Assembly (NCBI RefSeq): GCF_023375815.1
Contig: NZ_CP067412.1
Span: 5,084,001-5,148,000, forward strand
DNA from: Pseudomonas sp. HS6
GTDB lineage: Bacteria; Pseudomonadota; Gammaproteobacteria; Pseudomonadales; Pseudomonadaceae
Direction of reading: 5' to 3'
Length of the DNA: 64,000 nt
Part shown: positions 38,324 through 49,100 of the stretch, piece after piece
Layout: each line of letters begins with the position of its first letter
How positions within the stretch are numbered: position 1 is the stretch's first letter
Position numbers and translations under genes: made by a program
The notes under the pieces: model-generated
Databases searched by the model: none
Seen by the model: the letters and a program-made list of their open reading frames with translations, nothing else
Told to the model about the DNA's origin: nothing

Positions 38324-41300
38324 GCGGCACTATGGCGGATCGTATCGCTAAAAGGTTCGTCGGCTTGCCGCTTGAGCAACGTCGGCTGTTTCTGGCCAAG
38401 CTGCGCGAGGAGGGCAAGGACTTCAGTCTGCTGCCGCTGCCGGTCAGTCGCCACGACTGCGCACAGATCCCGCTGTCGTTCGCCCAGCAGCGCCTGTTGT
38501 TTCTCTGGCAGCTTGAACCGCAGAGCGCCGCGTACAACATGGCCGCCGGTCTGCGCCTGAACGGGCGGCTGGACGAATCGGCGCTGACCCGCTCGTTCGA
38601 TCACCTGCTGGCGCGCCATGAAGTGCTGCGCACGGTGTTCCGCACCGACGGCGACCAGCCGCATCAAGTCATACTCGAGCCGCAAGGCGTCGCGCTGGAG
38701 CGCATCGACCTTCGCGGTGTTGCCGCCCCGGAGCGCGAGCAGGCACTGGCTCTGCAAGTGCAGGACGTGACGGCGCAGCCATTCGATCTGCGTCACGGCC
38801 CGTTGCTGCGCGCCAGTCTGTTTTGCCTGGCGGACGATGAGTTCGTGCTGGTGGTGAGCATGCACCACATCGTCTCCGACGGTTGGTCGATGGACGTAAT
38901 GGTCAAGGAGTTCGTGCAGTGCTATCAGGCGTTCAGCCTGGAGCGCGAGCCGCTGTTGCCGGCGTTGGCGTTGCAGTACGCCGACTACGCCATTTGGCAG
39001 CGGCGCTGGCTGGAAGCCGGCGAGGGCGAGCGTCAACTCGATTACTGGCGCCAGCAACTGGGTGAGGAACATCCGCTGCTGGAAGTCGCCCCGGACTTCG
39101 CCCGCCCGCTGACCCAAAGCTTTGAAGGCCAGACCCTGAGCTTCGATTTCGGTACGGATCTGTCGCGTCAGCTCAACGGGTTCGCTCGCGCTCAGGGCAT
39201 CAGTCTGTTCATGCTGGTGCTCGCCGGTTTTTCGCTGTTCCTCTCGCGTCAGGCCGGGGAGCGTGACATCCGCGTCGGCGTGCCGAATGCCAACCGCAGT
39301 CGCGCCGAAGTCGAAGGGCTGATCGGCTTCTTCGTCAATACCCAGGTGCTGCGCTGCGAGGTGGACGAGCGGGGCAGCTTCGAGGATTTGCTGGCGCAGG
39401 TGCGTGAGGCGTCGTTTGGCGCCCAGGCTCATCAGGAGCTGCCGTTCGAACAGCTGGTGGACGAACTGGTCGCCGAACGTACCTTGGGGCACAACCCGTT
39501 GTTCCAGGCCAAGTTCAACCAGAACGTCGGCATGCAGAAACAACGGTCGATGGCGCTGCCGGGCCTGAGCGTGGCGGAGTATCCGCTGGACAAGGACGGC
39601 ACGCACTTCGATCTGGCACTGGACATCACCGACGACGGCACGCTGATCCACGGGCAGATGACCTACGCCAGCGACCTCTATCGACACGCGACGGTTGAAG
39701 CTTTTGTCCCGGCCTTGCTCGGTCTGTTCGGGGCGCTGCTGAAGGCGCCACAAGCGCCGCTGCACAGCGTGGCGACGGCGTTGCCGAGCGCTTTCGCGGC
39801 CCCGCGGGATCCCGCATTGTCGGTGTTGCAACACTGGGCACGCGAAGTCGCTCGTCAGCCGCAGGCATTGGCCGCGCGGGATCTGAATGGCGGCTTGAGC
39901 TTCCAGGCGCTGGATCAGGCGGCCAATCGCCTCGCTCATCATTTGCTGGCCCAGGGCGCAGTTGCCGGTCAACCGGTGGCGGTGCTGATGGAGCGCTCGC
40001 TCGACTGGCTGACGTGCGTGCTGGCGATCTTCAAGGCTGGTGCGGTGTACATGCCGCTGGACGTCAAGGCACCTGCGGCGCGTTTGCAGCAGATGCTCAG
40101 CGCCGCCAAGGCTCGGGCAGTGGTGTGCGCCGAGGGCGATTTGCGGGTTTCGGAACTGGCGGTCGTCGGTTGTCAGGGGCTGGCATTCGATGCGCAGCAA
40201 TGGCAACACCAGCCGATGACTGCCCCGGCCTGCGAGCTGTTGGTGCAGTCGCCGGCCTATGTGATTCACACTTCCGGTTCCACCGGTCAACCCAAGGGGG
40301 TGCTGGTCAGCCACGGTGCCTTGGCCAGCTATGTACGCGGGGTGCTGGAACGTCTCGACCCGGCGTCGGACACCAGCATGGCGCTGGTCTCCACCATTGC
40401 GGCAGACCTGGGTTTCACCGTGCTGTTCGGCGCATTGTGCTCGGGCCGTTTGCTGCATGTGTTGCCGGAAGAGCTGGGCTTCGACCCGGATCGTTTCGCC
40501 GAATACATGGCCGAGCACCATGTGGGCATGCTGAAAATCGTTCCGGGGCATCTGGCGGCCTTATTGCAGGCATCCCGGGCGGCTGACGTGCTGCCGGAGC
40601 AGGCGCTGATCGTCGGCGGCGAAGCCTGTTCGCCTGCACTGGTGGAACGTGTGCGTCAGCTCAAGCCGGGTTGCCGGATCATCAACCACTACGGCCCGAG
40701 CGAAACCACCGTGGGTGTGTTGGCCCACGAAGTCGGTTCGCTGGAACCGGAGGGGCGCAGCGTGCCGGTCGGCACGGCGCTGACCGGGGCGCATGTGTAT
40801 GTGCTCGACGATGTGCTCAACAGCGTGGCCGATCAGGTCGCGGGCGAGCTGTACATCGGCGGCGACAGTGTCGCCCTCGGTTATCTTGGCCAGCCGGGGC
40901 TGACCGCCGAACGTTTTGTTCCCGATCCGTTCGGACCGGCCGGTGCGCGGGTGTATCGAAGTGGCGACCGGGTGCGCCGCAATCGTCGGCAGGCGGTGGA
41001 GTTCATCGGCCGCGCCGACGATCAGGTCAAGGTGCGCGGGTATCGGGTGGAACCGGCGGAAGTCGCCCGGGTACTGCTCGGTCTGGACGGTGTCAGCGAG
41101 GCGGCCGTATTGGCGTTGGCGCTGGATGACGACGCGGCGCGTCTGCAACTGGTGGCCTGGTGTGTACCGGCGGCGGGAGTCGCGTTGAAGGCTGAAAGCC
41201 TGCGCGAGCAACTGCAAGCCTGCCTGCCGGATTACATGGTGCCGGCGCAGATTGTCTTGCTGGAGCAATTGCCGCTGACGGCCAACGGCAAACTGGACAA

Positions 41301-44300
41301 GCGCGCCTTGCCGGTGCCGGGTGTGGTGACTCAGCGTTACGTCGCCCCGATGGGCGAGGTCGAGGAAAAACTCGCGGCGATCTGGGCCGACGTGCTCAAG
41401 CTGGAGCGTGTGGGCAGCACCGACAACTTCTTCGAACTGGGCGGGGACTCGATCCTCAGCCTGCAAATCATTGCCCGGGCCAAGCGTCAGGGCATCAAGC
41501 TAAGCCCCAAGCAATTGTTCGAAAAGCAGACTGTCAGCCAGTTGGCGGCAGTGGCCAAGCTGATCGAAGCCAAACCCGTGGCGGCCGCGCCGCAGAAAGT
41601 TGGCGGACAGCTGGCATTGCTACCGATTCAGGCGCGCTTTTTCGAAACGCCGATTGCCCAGCGTCAACACTGGAACCAGTCGGTGATGCTGCAACCGCAA
41701 GCGCCGCTGGAGGCAGGCCATCTGCAAGCCGCTCTGGCGGCATTGATCGAACAGCATGATGCACTGGGCTTGAACTTCCAGGCGTCGGGCGATGCCTGGC
41801 AGGCAACGTTCCAGACCGCGCGCGACCCTGAACTGCTATGGGTGCGCGATCTGGAAAGCCTGGATCAACTGACGACGCTGGCGGATCAGGCTCAGCGCAG
41901 TCTGGATCTGCAACAAGGGCGACTGCTGCGTGCGGTGCTGGCGAATCTGCCGGACGGTCAGCAGCGTTTGTTGCTGGTGATCCATCACCTGGTGGTCGAT
42001 GGGGTGTCCTGGCGTGTTTTGCTGGAAGACTTGCAGCTCGGTTACACCGCACTGGCGGCGGGCAAGCCACTGGTGCTGCCGGGCAAGAGCAGCTCGCTGC
42101 AGAGCTGGGCCGAACACCTGCACCGCTATGCGCAGAGTGAAGCGCTGGGCCGCGAGCGCGAGTATTGGCTGAAGACTCTGGGCACGGCCGACGCCGAATT
42201 GCCACGGGACTTTGCACAAGACGTTCAGACTCAAGCACAGGCGCAACGCGTCAGTTCGCGCCTGAGCCAGGCACTGACCCACAAATTGCTCAAGGTGGCC
42301 CCGGCCGCATATCGCACGCAGATCAACGATCTGCTGCTCACTGCGCTGGCGCGGGTGCTGTGCGACTGGAGCCGACAGCCGTCGGTGCTGATCCAGCTTG
42401 AAGGTCATGGTCGCGAAGACCTGTTCGACGAGCTCGATCTGAGCCGCACGGTGGGTTGGTTCAGCAGCCTGTTCCCGGTAAGTCTGACGCCGCAGGCAGC
42501 GCCGGGCGAATCGTTGTGCGCAATCAAGGAACAACTGCGCGCTGTACCGGGCAAAGGCATCGGTTACGGCGTGCTGCGCCACCTGACCGGCGCCGCCGAG
42601 CTGCGCTCACTGGCCCCGCCACGGGTGACCTTCAACTATCTGGGGCAGTTCGACGGTGATTTCAGCGCCGCCGAGGGCACACTGTTCGTGCCGTCCGGTG
42701 ATAGCACCGGGGCCAATCAGGACGCCACGGCGCCGTTGGGCAACTGGCTGAGCATTGACGGTCAGGTGTATGGCGGCGAGCTGGAACTGACCTGGACCTT
42801 CGGGTCGGGCATGTACCGCGCCGACACGGTGCAGGCCCTGGCCGAGGCTTACCGTCTTGAGCTGGAGCGGCTGATCGACCACTGCTGCGACAGTGGTCAG
42901 GCCGGCGTCACGCCGTCCGATTTCAGTCTGGTGACCCTGACGCAGGCGCAGCTCTCGGCACTGCCGATTCCGCCCCGGGAAATCACCGATCTGTACCCGC
43001 TGTCGCCGATGCAGCAAGGCATTCTGTTTCACAGCCTTAACGATCCTGACAGCCCGGCGTACACCAACCAGCTGCGGGTCGACGTGCAACATCTGGAGGC
43101 CGAGCGTTTCCGTCAGGCCTGGCAGCAGACCCTCGACGCCCACGACATTTTGCGTACCGCGTTTGTCTGGCCGAGCGATGCGTCTGCGGCAGTGCAAGTG
43201 GTGCGCCAGAGCGTACAAATGCCGTGGAGCGTGCAGGACTGGCGTGGCCGAAGCGACCTCGACACCGCACTGGACCAACTGGCCAATGACGATCTGGCCA
43301 ACGGTTTCGAGCTGACGGGCGCGCCGTTGTTGCGGGTTTCGCTGGTGCGTACCGATGATTCGACGCATCACCTGATCTACACCTGCCACCACATCCTGAT
43401 GGATGGCTGGAGTACCTCGCAGTTGTTCGGCGAAGTGCTGCAGCGTTACGCGGGCCTGACTCCGGCCGCTGCCCAGGGACGTTATCGCGATTACATCGAG
43501 TGGCTGGGTCAACGCGATCAGCCGGCCAGTCAGGCGTTCTGGAAGCAGGCGTTGGCCGAGCTCGAGGAGCCGACGCGCCTGGCCAGTGCCGTGCCGATGG
43601 CGCAGACCGGTGCCGGTGGTTATGCCGATCACCAGCATGTATTCAGTGAACAGCTGACGGCGGATCTGAATCGCTTCGCCCGGGAGCAGAAAGTCACCCT
43701 CAACACCCTGGTGCAAGCGGCATGGCTGGTGCTGTTGCAGCGCTACACCGGTCAGGACAGCGTCGCCTTCGGCGCTACAGTGGCCGGGCGCCCGACCGAT
43801 CTGCCCGGTGTCGAGCAACAGATCGGCCTGTTCATCAACACCTTGCCAGTGGTGGCGACGCCATCCGCCGAGCTGTCGGTCGAGCGTTGGTTGCAACAGG
43901 TACAGGGCCTCAACCTGGCGCTGCGTGAGCACGAACACACGCCGCTCTACGAGATTCAGCGTTGGGCCGGACTGGGCGCGGGTGCATTGTTCGACAGCAT
44001 TCTGGTGTTCGAGAACTACCCGATGGCTGAAGCCCTGCAACAGGGGCCGGACACCGGGCTGGTGTTCTCGGCGATCCGCCGCCAGGAGCAGACCAACTAC
44101 CCGTTGACGCTGGTGGCAGTCACCGGCCGAGAACTGAGCCTCGGTGTCAGCTACGATCGGGCCTGTTTCGATGCCTCGACCATCCTCGGTCTGAGTCGTC
44201 AACTCGAAAGCCTGTTGAGCCAGTTCCTCGGTAACGCCACGCAACCGTTGGGCACGTTGCAACTGCTGGACGGGTCGCAGCGCGAGCAGGCGATCGACTG

Positions 44301-46155
44301 GGGCAAGGCCGCCGTCACGGCGACCGATCCGCGCACGGTGCTGGAGTTCATCGAGGCCCGTGTCGCGCAGCGGCCGGATGCGCCGGCGGTGGTCTACGCC
44401 GAGCAACAGATCGACTATCGCCCCCTCGACCTGCGGGCCAATCGTCTGGCGCACAAGCTGCAAGCGCTGGGCGTGGGCCCGGAAGTGCGGGTCGGTGTGT
44501 GCATGCGTCGCACCCCGGACATGCTGGTCGCCTTGTTGTCGATCCTCAAGGCCGGTGGCACCTATGTGCCGCTGGACCCGGACTACCCGCAGGAACGTTT
44601 GCTGCACATGCTCGACGACAGCCGAGCCGCGGTGTTGCTGACAGAGCCGGCAGCGCAGGCGATGCTGCCCGATGCGTTGAGCGCCCAAGTGGTGCTGGTG
44701 GAGGAGGGCGAGCAATGGCTGGCCGGGTACTCGTCTACCGCACCGGTGGCGGGGATCACCGGGCAAAACCTGGCTTACGTCATTTACACCTCGGGTTCCA
44801 CCGGCAAGCCCAAGGGCGTGGCCATCAGTCACGCCAACCTCACCGCGCTGATCCAGTGGTCGCAAGGGGTGTACCGCGAGGAGCAACTGCGCGGCGTACT
44901 GGCTTCGACCTCGATCTGCTTCGACCTGTCGGTCTGGGAGATCTTTGTCACCCTGGCCAGCGGCGGTTGCATGGTGCTGGCGGACAACGCGCTGGCCCTG
45001 GCGGACTTGCCGGCCCGCGAGCGGGTGACGCTGATCAACACGGTGCCGTCGGCGATAGCCGCGCTGCAACGGGCCGGGCAGATTCCGTCATCGGTCGCGA
45101 CCATCAATCTGGCCGGCGAGCCGCTGAAGCAGAGCCTGGTGGACACGCTTTACGCGACTACGTCGGTCAAGCAGGTCTACGACCTGTACGGGCCGTCGGA
45201 AGACACCACGTATTCGACGTTCACCCTGCGCACCGCGCAAGGTCAGGCCAACATCGGCCGGCCGCTGGACAACACCGTGGCGTACCTGCTCGACACTCAG
45301 CTCAATGGGTTGCCGGCCGGTGTGGCGGCAGAGCTGTACCTGAGCGGCGCCGGCGTGACCCGGGGCTATCTGATGCGACCGGGCATGACCGCCGAGCGCT
45401 TCGTGCCCAACCCCTATGCCAGCAACGGCGAGCGGCTTTACCGCACGGGCGACCTGGTGCGCCAGGGCGCGGACGACAACATCGAGTACCTGGGGCGCGC
45501 CGACCATCAGGTGAAAATCCGCGGTTTCCGTATCGAGCTGAGCGAAGTCGAAGCGCGCTTGCTGGAGCAGGCCGAGGTGCGCGAAGCGGTGGTGCTGGCG
45601 CAGGACGGCGCAGCGGGCAAACACCTGCACGGCTACGTCGTGGCGGCGCAGCCGGCGACCGATCCGGCGGCGTTGACCGAGCGTCTGCGCGCAGCGTTGG
45701 CCAGTCGTTTGCCGGCGCACATGGTGCCGGGGCATCTGCAGGTGATCGAGGCGGTGCCGTTGACCCCGAACGGCAAGCTCGACCGCAAGGCGCTGATGGC
45801 CTTGGGCGCCAACCCGACGCAGCAGCAGTACGAAGCGCCGCAGACGGACTTGCAATGGGAAGTGGCGACGGTCTGGCAGGAAGTGCTGGAAATCGAGCGC
45901 GTGGGCCTGGCGGACAACTTCTTCCAGCTTGGCGGTCATTCGTTGCTGGCGACACTGGTGGTGACCCGGATCAAGGAGCGTCTGGGCGACAAGGTGCCGC
46001 TCAAGGAGCTGTTCGAAGCCGATACGCTGAAAGCGTTCTGCAACCGGATCGAGGCGCTGCGTGTCGAAATGTCGCCCGTTCAGGATGAATTGGCTAAATC
46101 CCTGGAGGCCCTCAAACGTCTATCCCTCGATGATCTGGAAAAACTGATTTCTTGA
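38320..46155 (+). CDS. Pyoverdine NRPS 2: C-A-T-E-C-A-T, predicted D-Asp then Ala
   Basis: 2611 residues, two modules. Module 1: C (MHHIVSDGWS), A (near 500-1000), T with FFELGGDSI (near 1042) and E (HHLVVDG near 1222). Module 2: D-donor C (CHHILMDGW near 1690), A and T with FFQLGGHSL (near 2537), no E. Specificity residues by eye: module 1 D-L-T-K-I-G-H-V-G-K, the Asp code; module 2 D-L-W-N-N-A-L-T-Y-K, closest to Ala codes known to me. GGDSI carriers pair with E domains and GGHSL carriers do not, consistently. Asp in module 1 is the probable substrate of the neighbouring hydroxylase, giving D-beta-OHAsp. A C-terminal helix (SLEALKRLSLDDLEKLIS) may dock with NRPS 3. Confidence 0.9.
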   Translation: MSGTMADRIAKRFVGLPLEQRRLFLAKLREEGKDFSLLPLPVSRHDCAQIPLSFAQQRLLFLWQLEPQSAAYNMAAGLRLNGRLDESALTRSFDHLLARHEVLRTVFRTDGDQPHQVILEPQGVALERIDLRGVAAPEREQALALQVQDVTAQPFDLRHGPLLRASLFCLADDEFVLVVSMHHIVSDGWSMDVMVKEFVQCYQAFSLEREPLLPALALQYADYAIWQRRWLEAGEGERQLDYWRQQLGEEHPLLEVAPDFARPLTQSFEGQTLSFDFGTDLSRQLNGFARAQGISLFMLVLAGFSLFLSRQAGERDIRVGVPNANRSRAEVEGLIGFFVNTQVLRCEVDERGSFEDLLAQVREASFGAQAHQELPFEQLVDELVAERTLGHNPLFQAKFNQNVGMQKQRSMALPGLSVAEYPLDKDGTHFDLALDITDDGTLIHGQMTYASDLYRHATVEAFVPALLGLFGALLKAPQAPLHSVATALPSAFAAPRDPALSVLQHWAREVARQPQALAARDLNGGLSFQALDQAANRLAHHLLAQGAVAGQPVAVLMERSLDWLTCVLAIFKAGAVYMPLDVKAPAARLQQMLSAAKARAVVCAEGDLRVSELAVVGCQGLAFDAQQWQHQPMTAPACELLVQSPAYVIHTSGSTGQPKGVLVSHGALASYVRGVLERLDPASDTSMALVSTIAADLGFTVLFGALCSGRLLHVLPEELGFDPDRFAEYMAEHHVGMLKIVPGHLAALLQASRAADVLPEQALIVGGEACSPALVERVRQLKPGCRIINHYGPSETTVGVLAHEVGSLEPEGRSVPVGTALTGAHVYVLDDVLNSVADQVAGELYIGGDSVALGYLGQPGLTAERFVPDPFGPAGARVYRSGDRVRRNRRQAVEFIGRADDQVKVRGYRVEPAEVARVLLGLDGVSEAAVLALALDDDAARLQLVAWCVPAAGVALKAESLREQLQACLPDYMVPAQIVLLEQLPLTANGKLDKRALPVPGVVTQRYVAPMGEVEEKLAAIWADVLKLERVGSTDNFFELGGDSILSLQIIARAKRQGIKLSPKQLFEKQTVSQLAAVAKLIEAKPVAAAPQKVGGQLALLPIQARFFETPIAQRQHWNQSVMLQPQAPLEAGHLQAALAALIEQHDALGLNFQASGDAWQATFQTARDPELLWVRDLESLDQLTTLADQAQRSLDLQQGRLLRAVLANLPDGQQRLLLVIHHLVVDGVSWRVLLEDLQLGYTALAAGKPLVLPGKSSSLQSWAEHLHRYAQSEALGREREYWLKTLGTADAELPRDFAQDVQTQAQAQRVSSRLSQALTHKLLKVAPAAYRTQINDLLLTALARVLCDWSRQPSVLIQLEGHGREDLFDELDLSRTVGWFSSLFPVSLTPQAAPGESLCAIKEQLRAVPGKGIGYGVLRHLTGAAELRSLAPPRVTFNYLGQFDGDFSAAEGTLFVPSGDSTGANQDATAPLGNWLSIDGQVYGGELELTWTFGSGMYRADTVQALAEAYRLELERLIDHCCDSGQAGVTPSDFSLVTLTQAQLSALPIPPREITDLYPLSPMQQGILFHSLNDPDSPAYTNQLRVDVQHLEAERFRQAWQQTLDAHDILRTAFVWPSDASAAVQVVRQSVQMPWSVQDWRGRSDLDTALDQLANDDLANGFELTGAPLLRVSLVRTDDSTHHLIYTCHHILMDGWSTSQLFGEVLQRYAGLTPAAAQGRYRDYIEWLGQRDQPASQAFWKQALAELEEPTRLASAVPMAQTGAGGYADHQHVFSEQLTADLNRFAREQKVTLNTLVQAAWLVLLQRYTGQDSVAFGATVAGRPTDLPGVEQQIGLFINTLPVVATPSAELSVERWLQQVQGLNLALREHEHTPLYEIQRWAGLGAGALFDSILVFENYPMAEALQQGPDTGLVFSAIRRQEQTNYPLTLVAVTGRELSLGVSYDRACFDASTILGLSRQLESLLSQFLGNATQPLGTLQLLDGSQREQAIDWGKAAVTATDPRTVLEFIEARVAQRPDAPAVVYAEQQIDYRPLDLRANRLAHKLQALGVGPEVRVGVCMRRTPDMLVALLSILKAGGTYVPLDPDYPQERLLHMLDDSRAAVLLTEPAAQAMLPDALSAQVVLVEEGEQWLAGYSSTAPVAGITGQNLAYVIYTSGSTGKPKGVAISHANLTALIQWSQGVYREEQLRGVLASTSICFDLSVWEIFVTLASGGCMVLADNALALADLPARERVTLINTVPSAIAALQRAGQIPSSVATINLAGEPLKQSLVDTLYATTSVKQVYDLYGPSEDTTYSTFTLRTAQGQANIGRPLDNTVAYLLDTQLNGLPAGVAAELYLSGAGVTRGYLMRPGMTAERFVPNPYASNGERLYRTGDLVRQGADDNIEYLGRADHQVKIRGFRIELSEVEARLLEQAEVREAVVLAQDGAAGKHLHGYVVAAQPATDPAALTERLRAALASRLPAHMVPGHLQVIEAVPLTPNGKLDRKALMALGANPTQQQYEAPQTDLQWEVATVWQEVLEIERVGLADNFFQLGGHSLLATLVVTRIKERLGDKVPLKELFEADTLKAFCNRIEALRVEMSPVQDELAKSLEALKRLSLDDLEKLIS

Positions 46156-46168
46156 GAGGGAAAAACGC

Positions 46169-49100
46169 GTGCAAGAGTTAATCGAGTCGGTAGGACAACT
46201 TTCGGCTAAGCAAAGAAAGGCTCTGGCGGTTCTGCTCAAGCAGAAAGGCGTCAACCTCTTTGACATTGCCCCGGTTTTCAAGCGCACGGCCGAAGAGCCG
46301 CTGCTGCTGTCCTACGCCCAGCAGCGCCAGTGGTTTCTCTGGCAATGGGCGCCGCACAGCGCGGCCTACAACATTCCGACGGCCCTGCGTTTACAGGGGC
46401 CGCTGGATGAGTCGGCGCTGGAGCGCAGCCTTCAGGCGCTGATCGAACGACACGAAACCTTGCGCACGGTGTTCTCCCAGGAAACCGAACAACCGCTGCA
46501 AACGATCCTCCCGGCAGGATCGTTTGCACTGGAGACTTACCCACTGAGCCCTGAGCTGGCGAGCGACCCGGATGCCTCGATCCAGGCGTTCGTCCAGACC
46601 CAGAGCCAGAAGACTTTCGATCTGCAGCAAGGCCCGCTGTTGCGCGCCGCCCTGTTGCAGGTCAACCCGAACGACCACGTGCTGGTGTTGACCCTGCACC
46701 ACATCGTCTCCGACGGCTGGTCGCTGCAAGTGATGATCGAAGAGCTGGTGCAGCTCTATGCCGGTTTCAGTCTCGGTCACGATGCCGGTCTGCCGGCTCT
46801 GCCAATTCAATACGCCGACTACGCCTTGTGGCAGCGCCAGTGGATGGAAGCGGGCGAACAGGCACGGCAACTGGCCTATTGGCAGGAAAAGCTCGGCGGT
46901 GAACAACCGGTGCTGGAACTGCCGCTCGACCGCGTGCGCAGCGTCGATCAGAGTTTTGCCGGAGCCAGCCACAACCTGATTCTCGATTCACAGCTGAGCC
47001 AGGGTCTGAAAGCCTTTGCGCGGCAGGAAAACGTCACCCTGTTCGTCTTGCTGTTGGCGTCGTTCCAGGCGCTGTTGCACCGTTACAGCGGCCAGTCGGA
47101 CATCCGTGTCGGCGTCCCGGTGGCCAACCGTGGCCGGGTGGAAATCGAGCGTCTGATCGGTTTCTTCGTCAATACGCAGGTGCTCAAGGCCGACGTTGAC
47201 AGCCAGACCCCGTTTGTCGATTTGCTGCGTCAGGTCAAACAAACCGCGCAGGAAGCCCAGGCCCATCAGGACCTGCCGTTCGAGCAACTGGTGGAAGCCC
47301 TGGAGCCGGGCCGCAGCCTGAGCCACAGTCCGCTGTTCCAGGTCATGTTCAACCATCAGGCGGAACGCCGCAGCAGTGTCGAGACGCGCCTCAACGGCTT
47401 GAGCATCGAACCGCTGGAATGGCAGAGCCAGACCGCCCAGTTCGACCTGACCCTCAACACCACCGAACAGGCCCACGGCATCGAAGCGGTGCTCAAGTAC
47501 GCCACCGACCTGTTCGACGCGGCAACCATCGAGCGTCTGGCACAGCACTGGACTGCACTGTTGCAGGCGATCGTCGAAGACCCGTCGCGCAGCATCGGGC
47601 AGTTGCCGATGCTCGATGACGCCCGTCAGCAACAGCTGTTGAATCAATGGAACCCCACGTGGGTCGAGCATCCGGTCGGGCAGTGCATCCATCAGGCTAT
47701 CGAGGCTCAGGCTGAACGGCATCCCGATGCGGTCGCCGTGACCTTTGCCGGACAACGGTTGACCTACGCCGAACTCAATCGCCGGGCCAACCAGTGGGCG
47801 CACCGGCTGATCGCGAACGGGGTCGGCCCGGATGTGCGGGTCGGTGTGGCGGTCGAGCGTTCGCTGGACATGATCGTCGCCATCGTCGCGGTGCTGAAGG
47901 CCGGTGGTGCCTACGTGCCACTGGATCCCGGCTACCCGGAAGACCGCCTGAGCTACATGATCGAGGACAGTGGCATCGGCCTGCTGCTGACCCAGGGTCA
48001 CCTGCAGGCTCAGCTGCCGATTCCGCCGGGGCTTACCTGCCTGGACCTGAGCCAGCCGCTGGAGCAGGGCCGCAGCGAAAACCCGGTCTGCCTGACCACG
48101 CCGGACAACCTGGCGTACGTCATCTATACCTCCGGCTCGACCGGCAAGCCCAAAGGTGCATTGCTCCCGCACAGCAACGTCCTCCGCCTGTTCAGCGCCA
48201 CCGACCACTGGTTCGGTTTCGGCCCGGACGACAGCTGGACCCTGTTCCATTCCTACGCGTTCGACTTCTCGGTCTGGGAAATTTTCGGTGCGCTGCTGTA
48301 CGGCGGCAAACTGGTGGTTGTGCCCCACGACGTCACCCGTTCTCCGGAAGATTTCTACACCCTGCTGTGCGATGAAAACGTCACGGTCCTGAACCAGACA
48401 CCGTCGGCGTTCAAGCCGCTGATGCAACTGGCCAGCGAGTCTTCGCGCGACAACTCGCTGCGTTATGTGGTGTTCGGTGGCGAGGCCCTGGAAGTGCAGA
48501 ACCTGCGACCCTGGTTCGAGCGTTTCGGCGACCGTGCACCGACGCTGGTGAACATGTACGGCATCACTGAAACCACCGTGCACGTGACGTATCGCCCATT
48601 GTCGATGGCCGACCTTGAGCAAAGCCACAGCAGCCCGATCGGCGAACCGATTGTCGACCTGTCGTGGTATCTGCTCGACAGCGCGCTGAACCTGGTGCCG
48701 CAAGGTTGCATCGGTGAGCTTTACATCGCCGGAGCCGGTCTGGCCCGGGGTTATCTGAATCAGCCAGGCATGAGCGCTACGCGTTTTGTGCCCGATCCGT
48801 TCAACCCGCAGGCCGGCGAGCGTCTGTACCGCACCGGCGACCTGGCGCGCCTGCGCGGCGACGGTGTGATCGAGTACATCGGTCGTATCGACCATCAAGT
48901 GAAGATCCGCGGTTTCCGTATCGAGTTGGGGGAAATCGAAACCCAACTGCTCAAGCATCCGGCGGTGCGCGAGGCGGTGGTGCTGGCGGTAGAAGGCCCG
49001 AGCGGTCAGCAACTGGCGACCTGGATCGTGCCGAACGAGGCACTGCAAGCCGATGCCGAGGCGACGCTGCGCGATTCGATCAAGGCGCAACTGCGCGAAG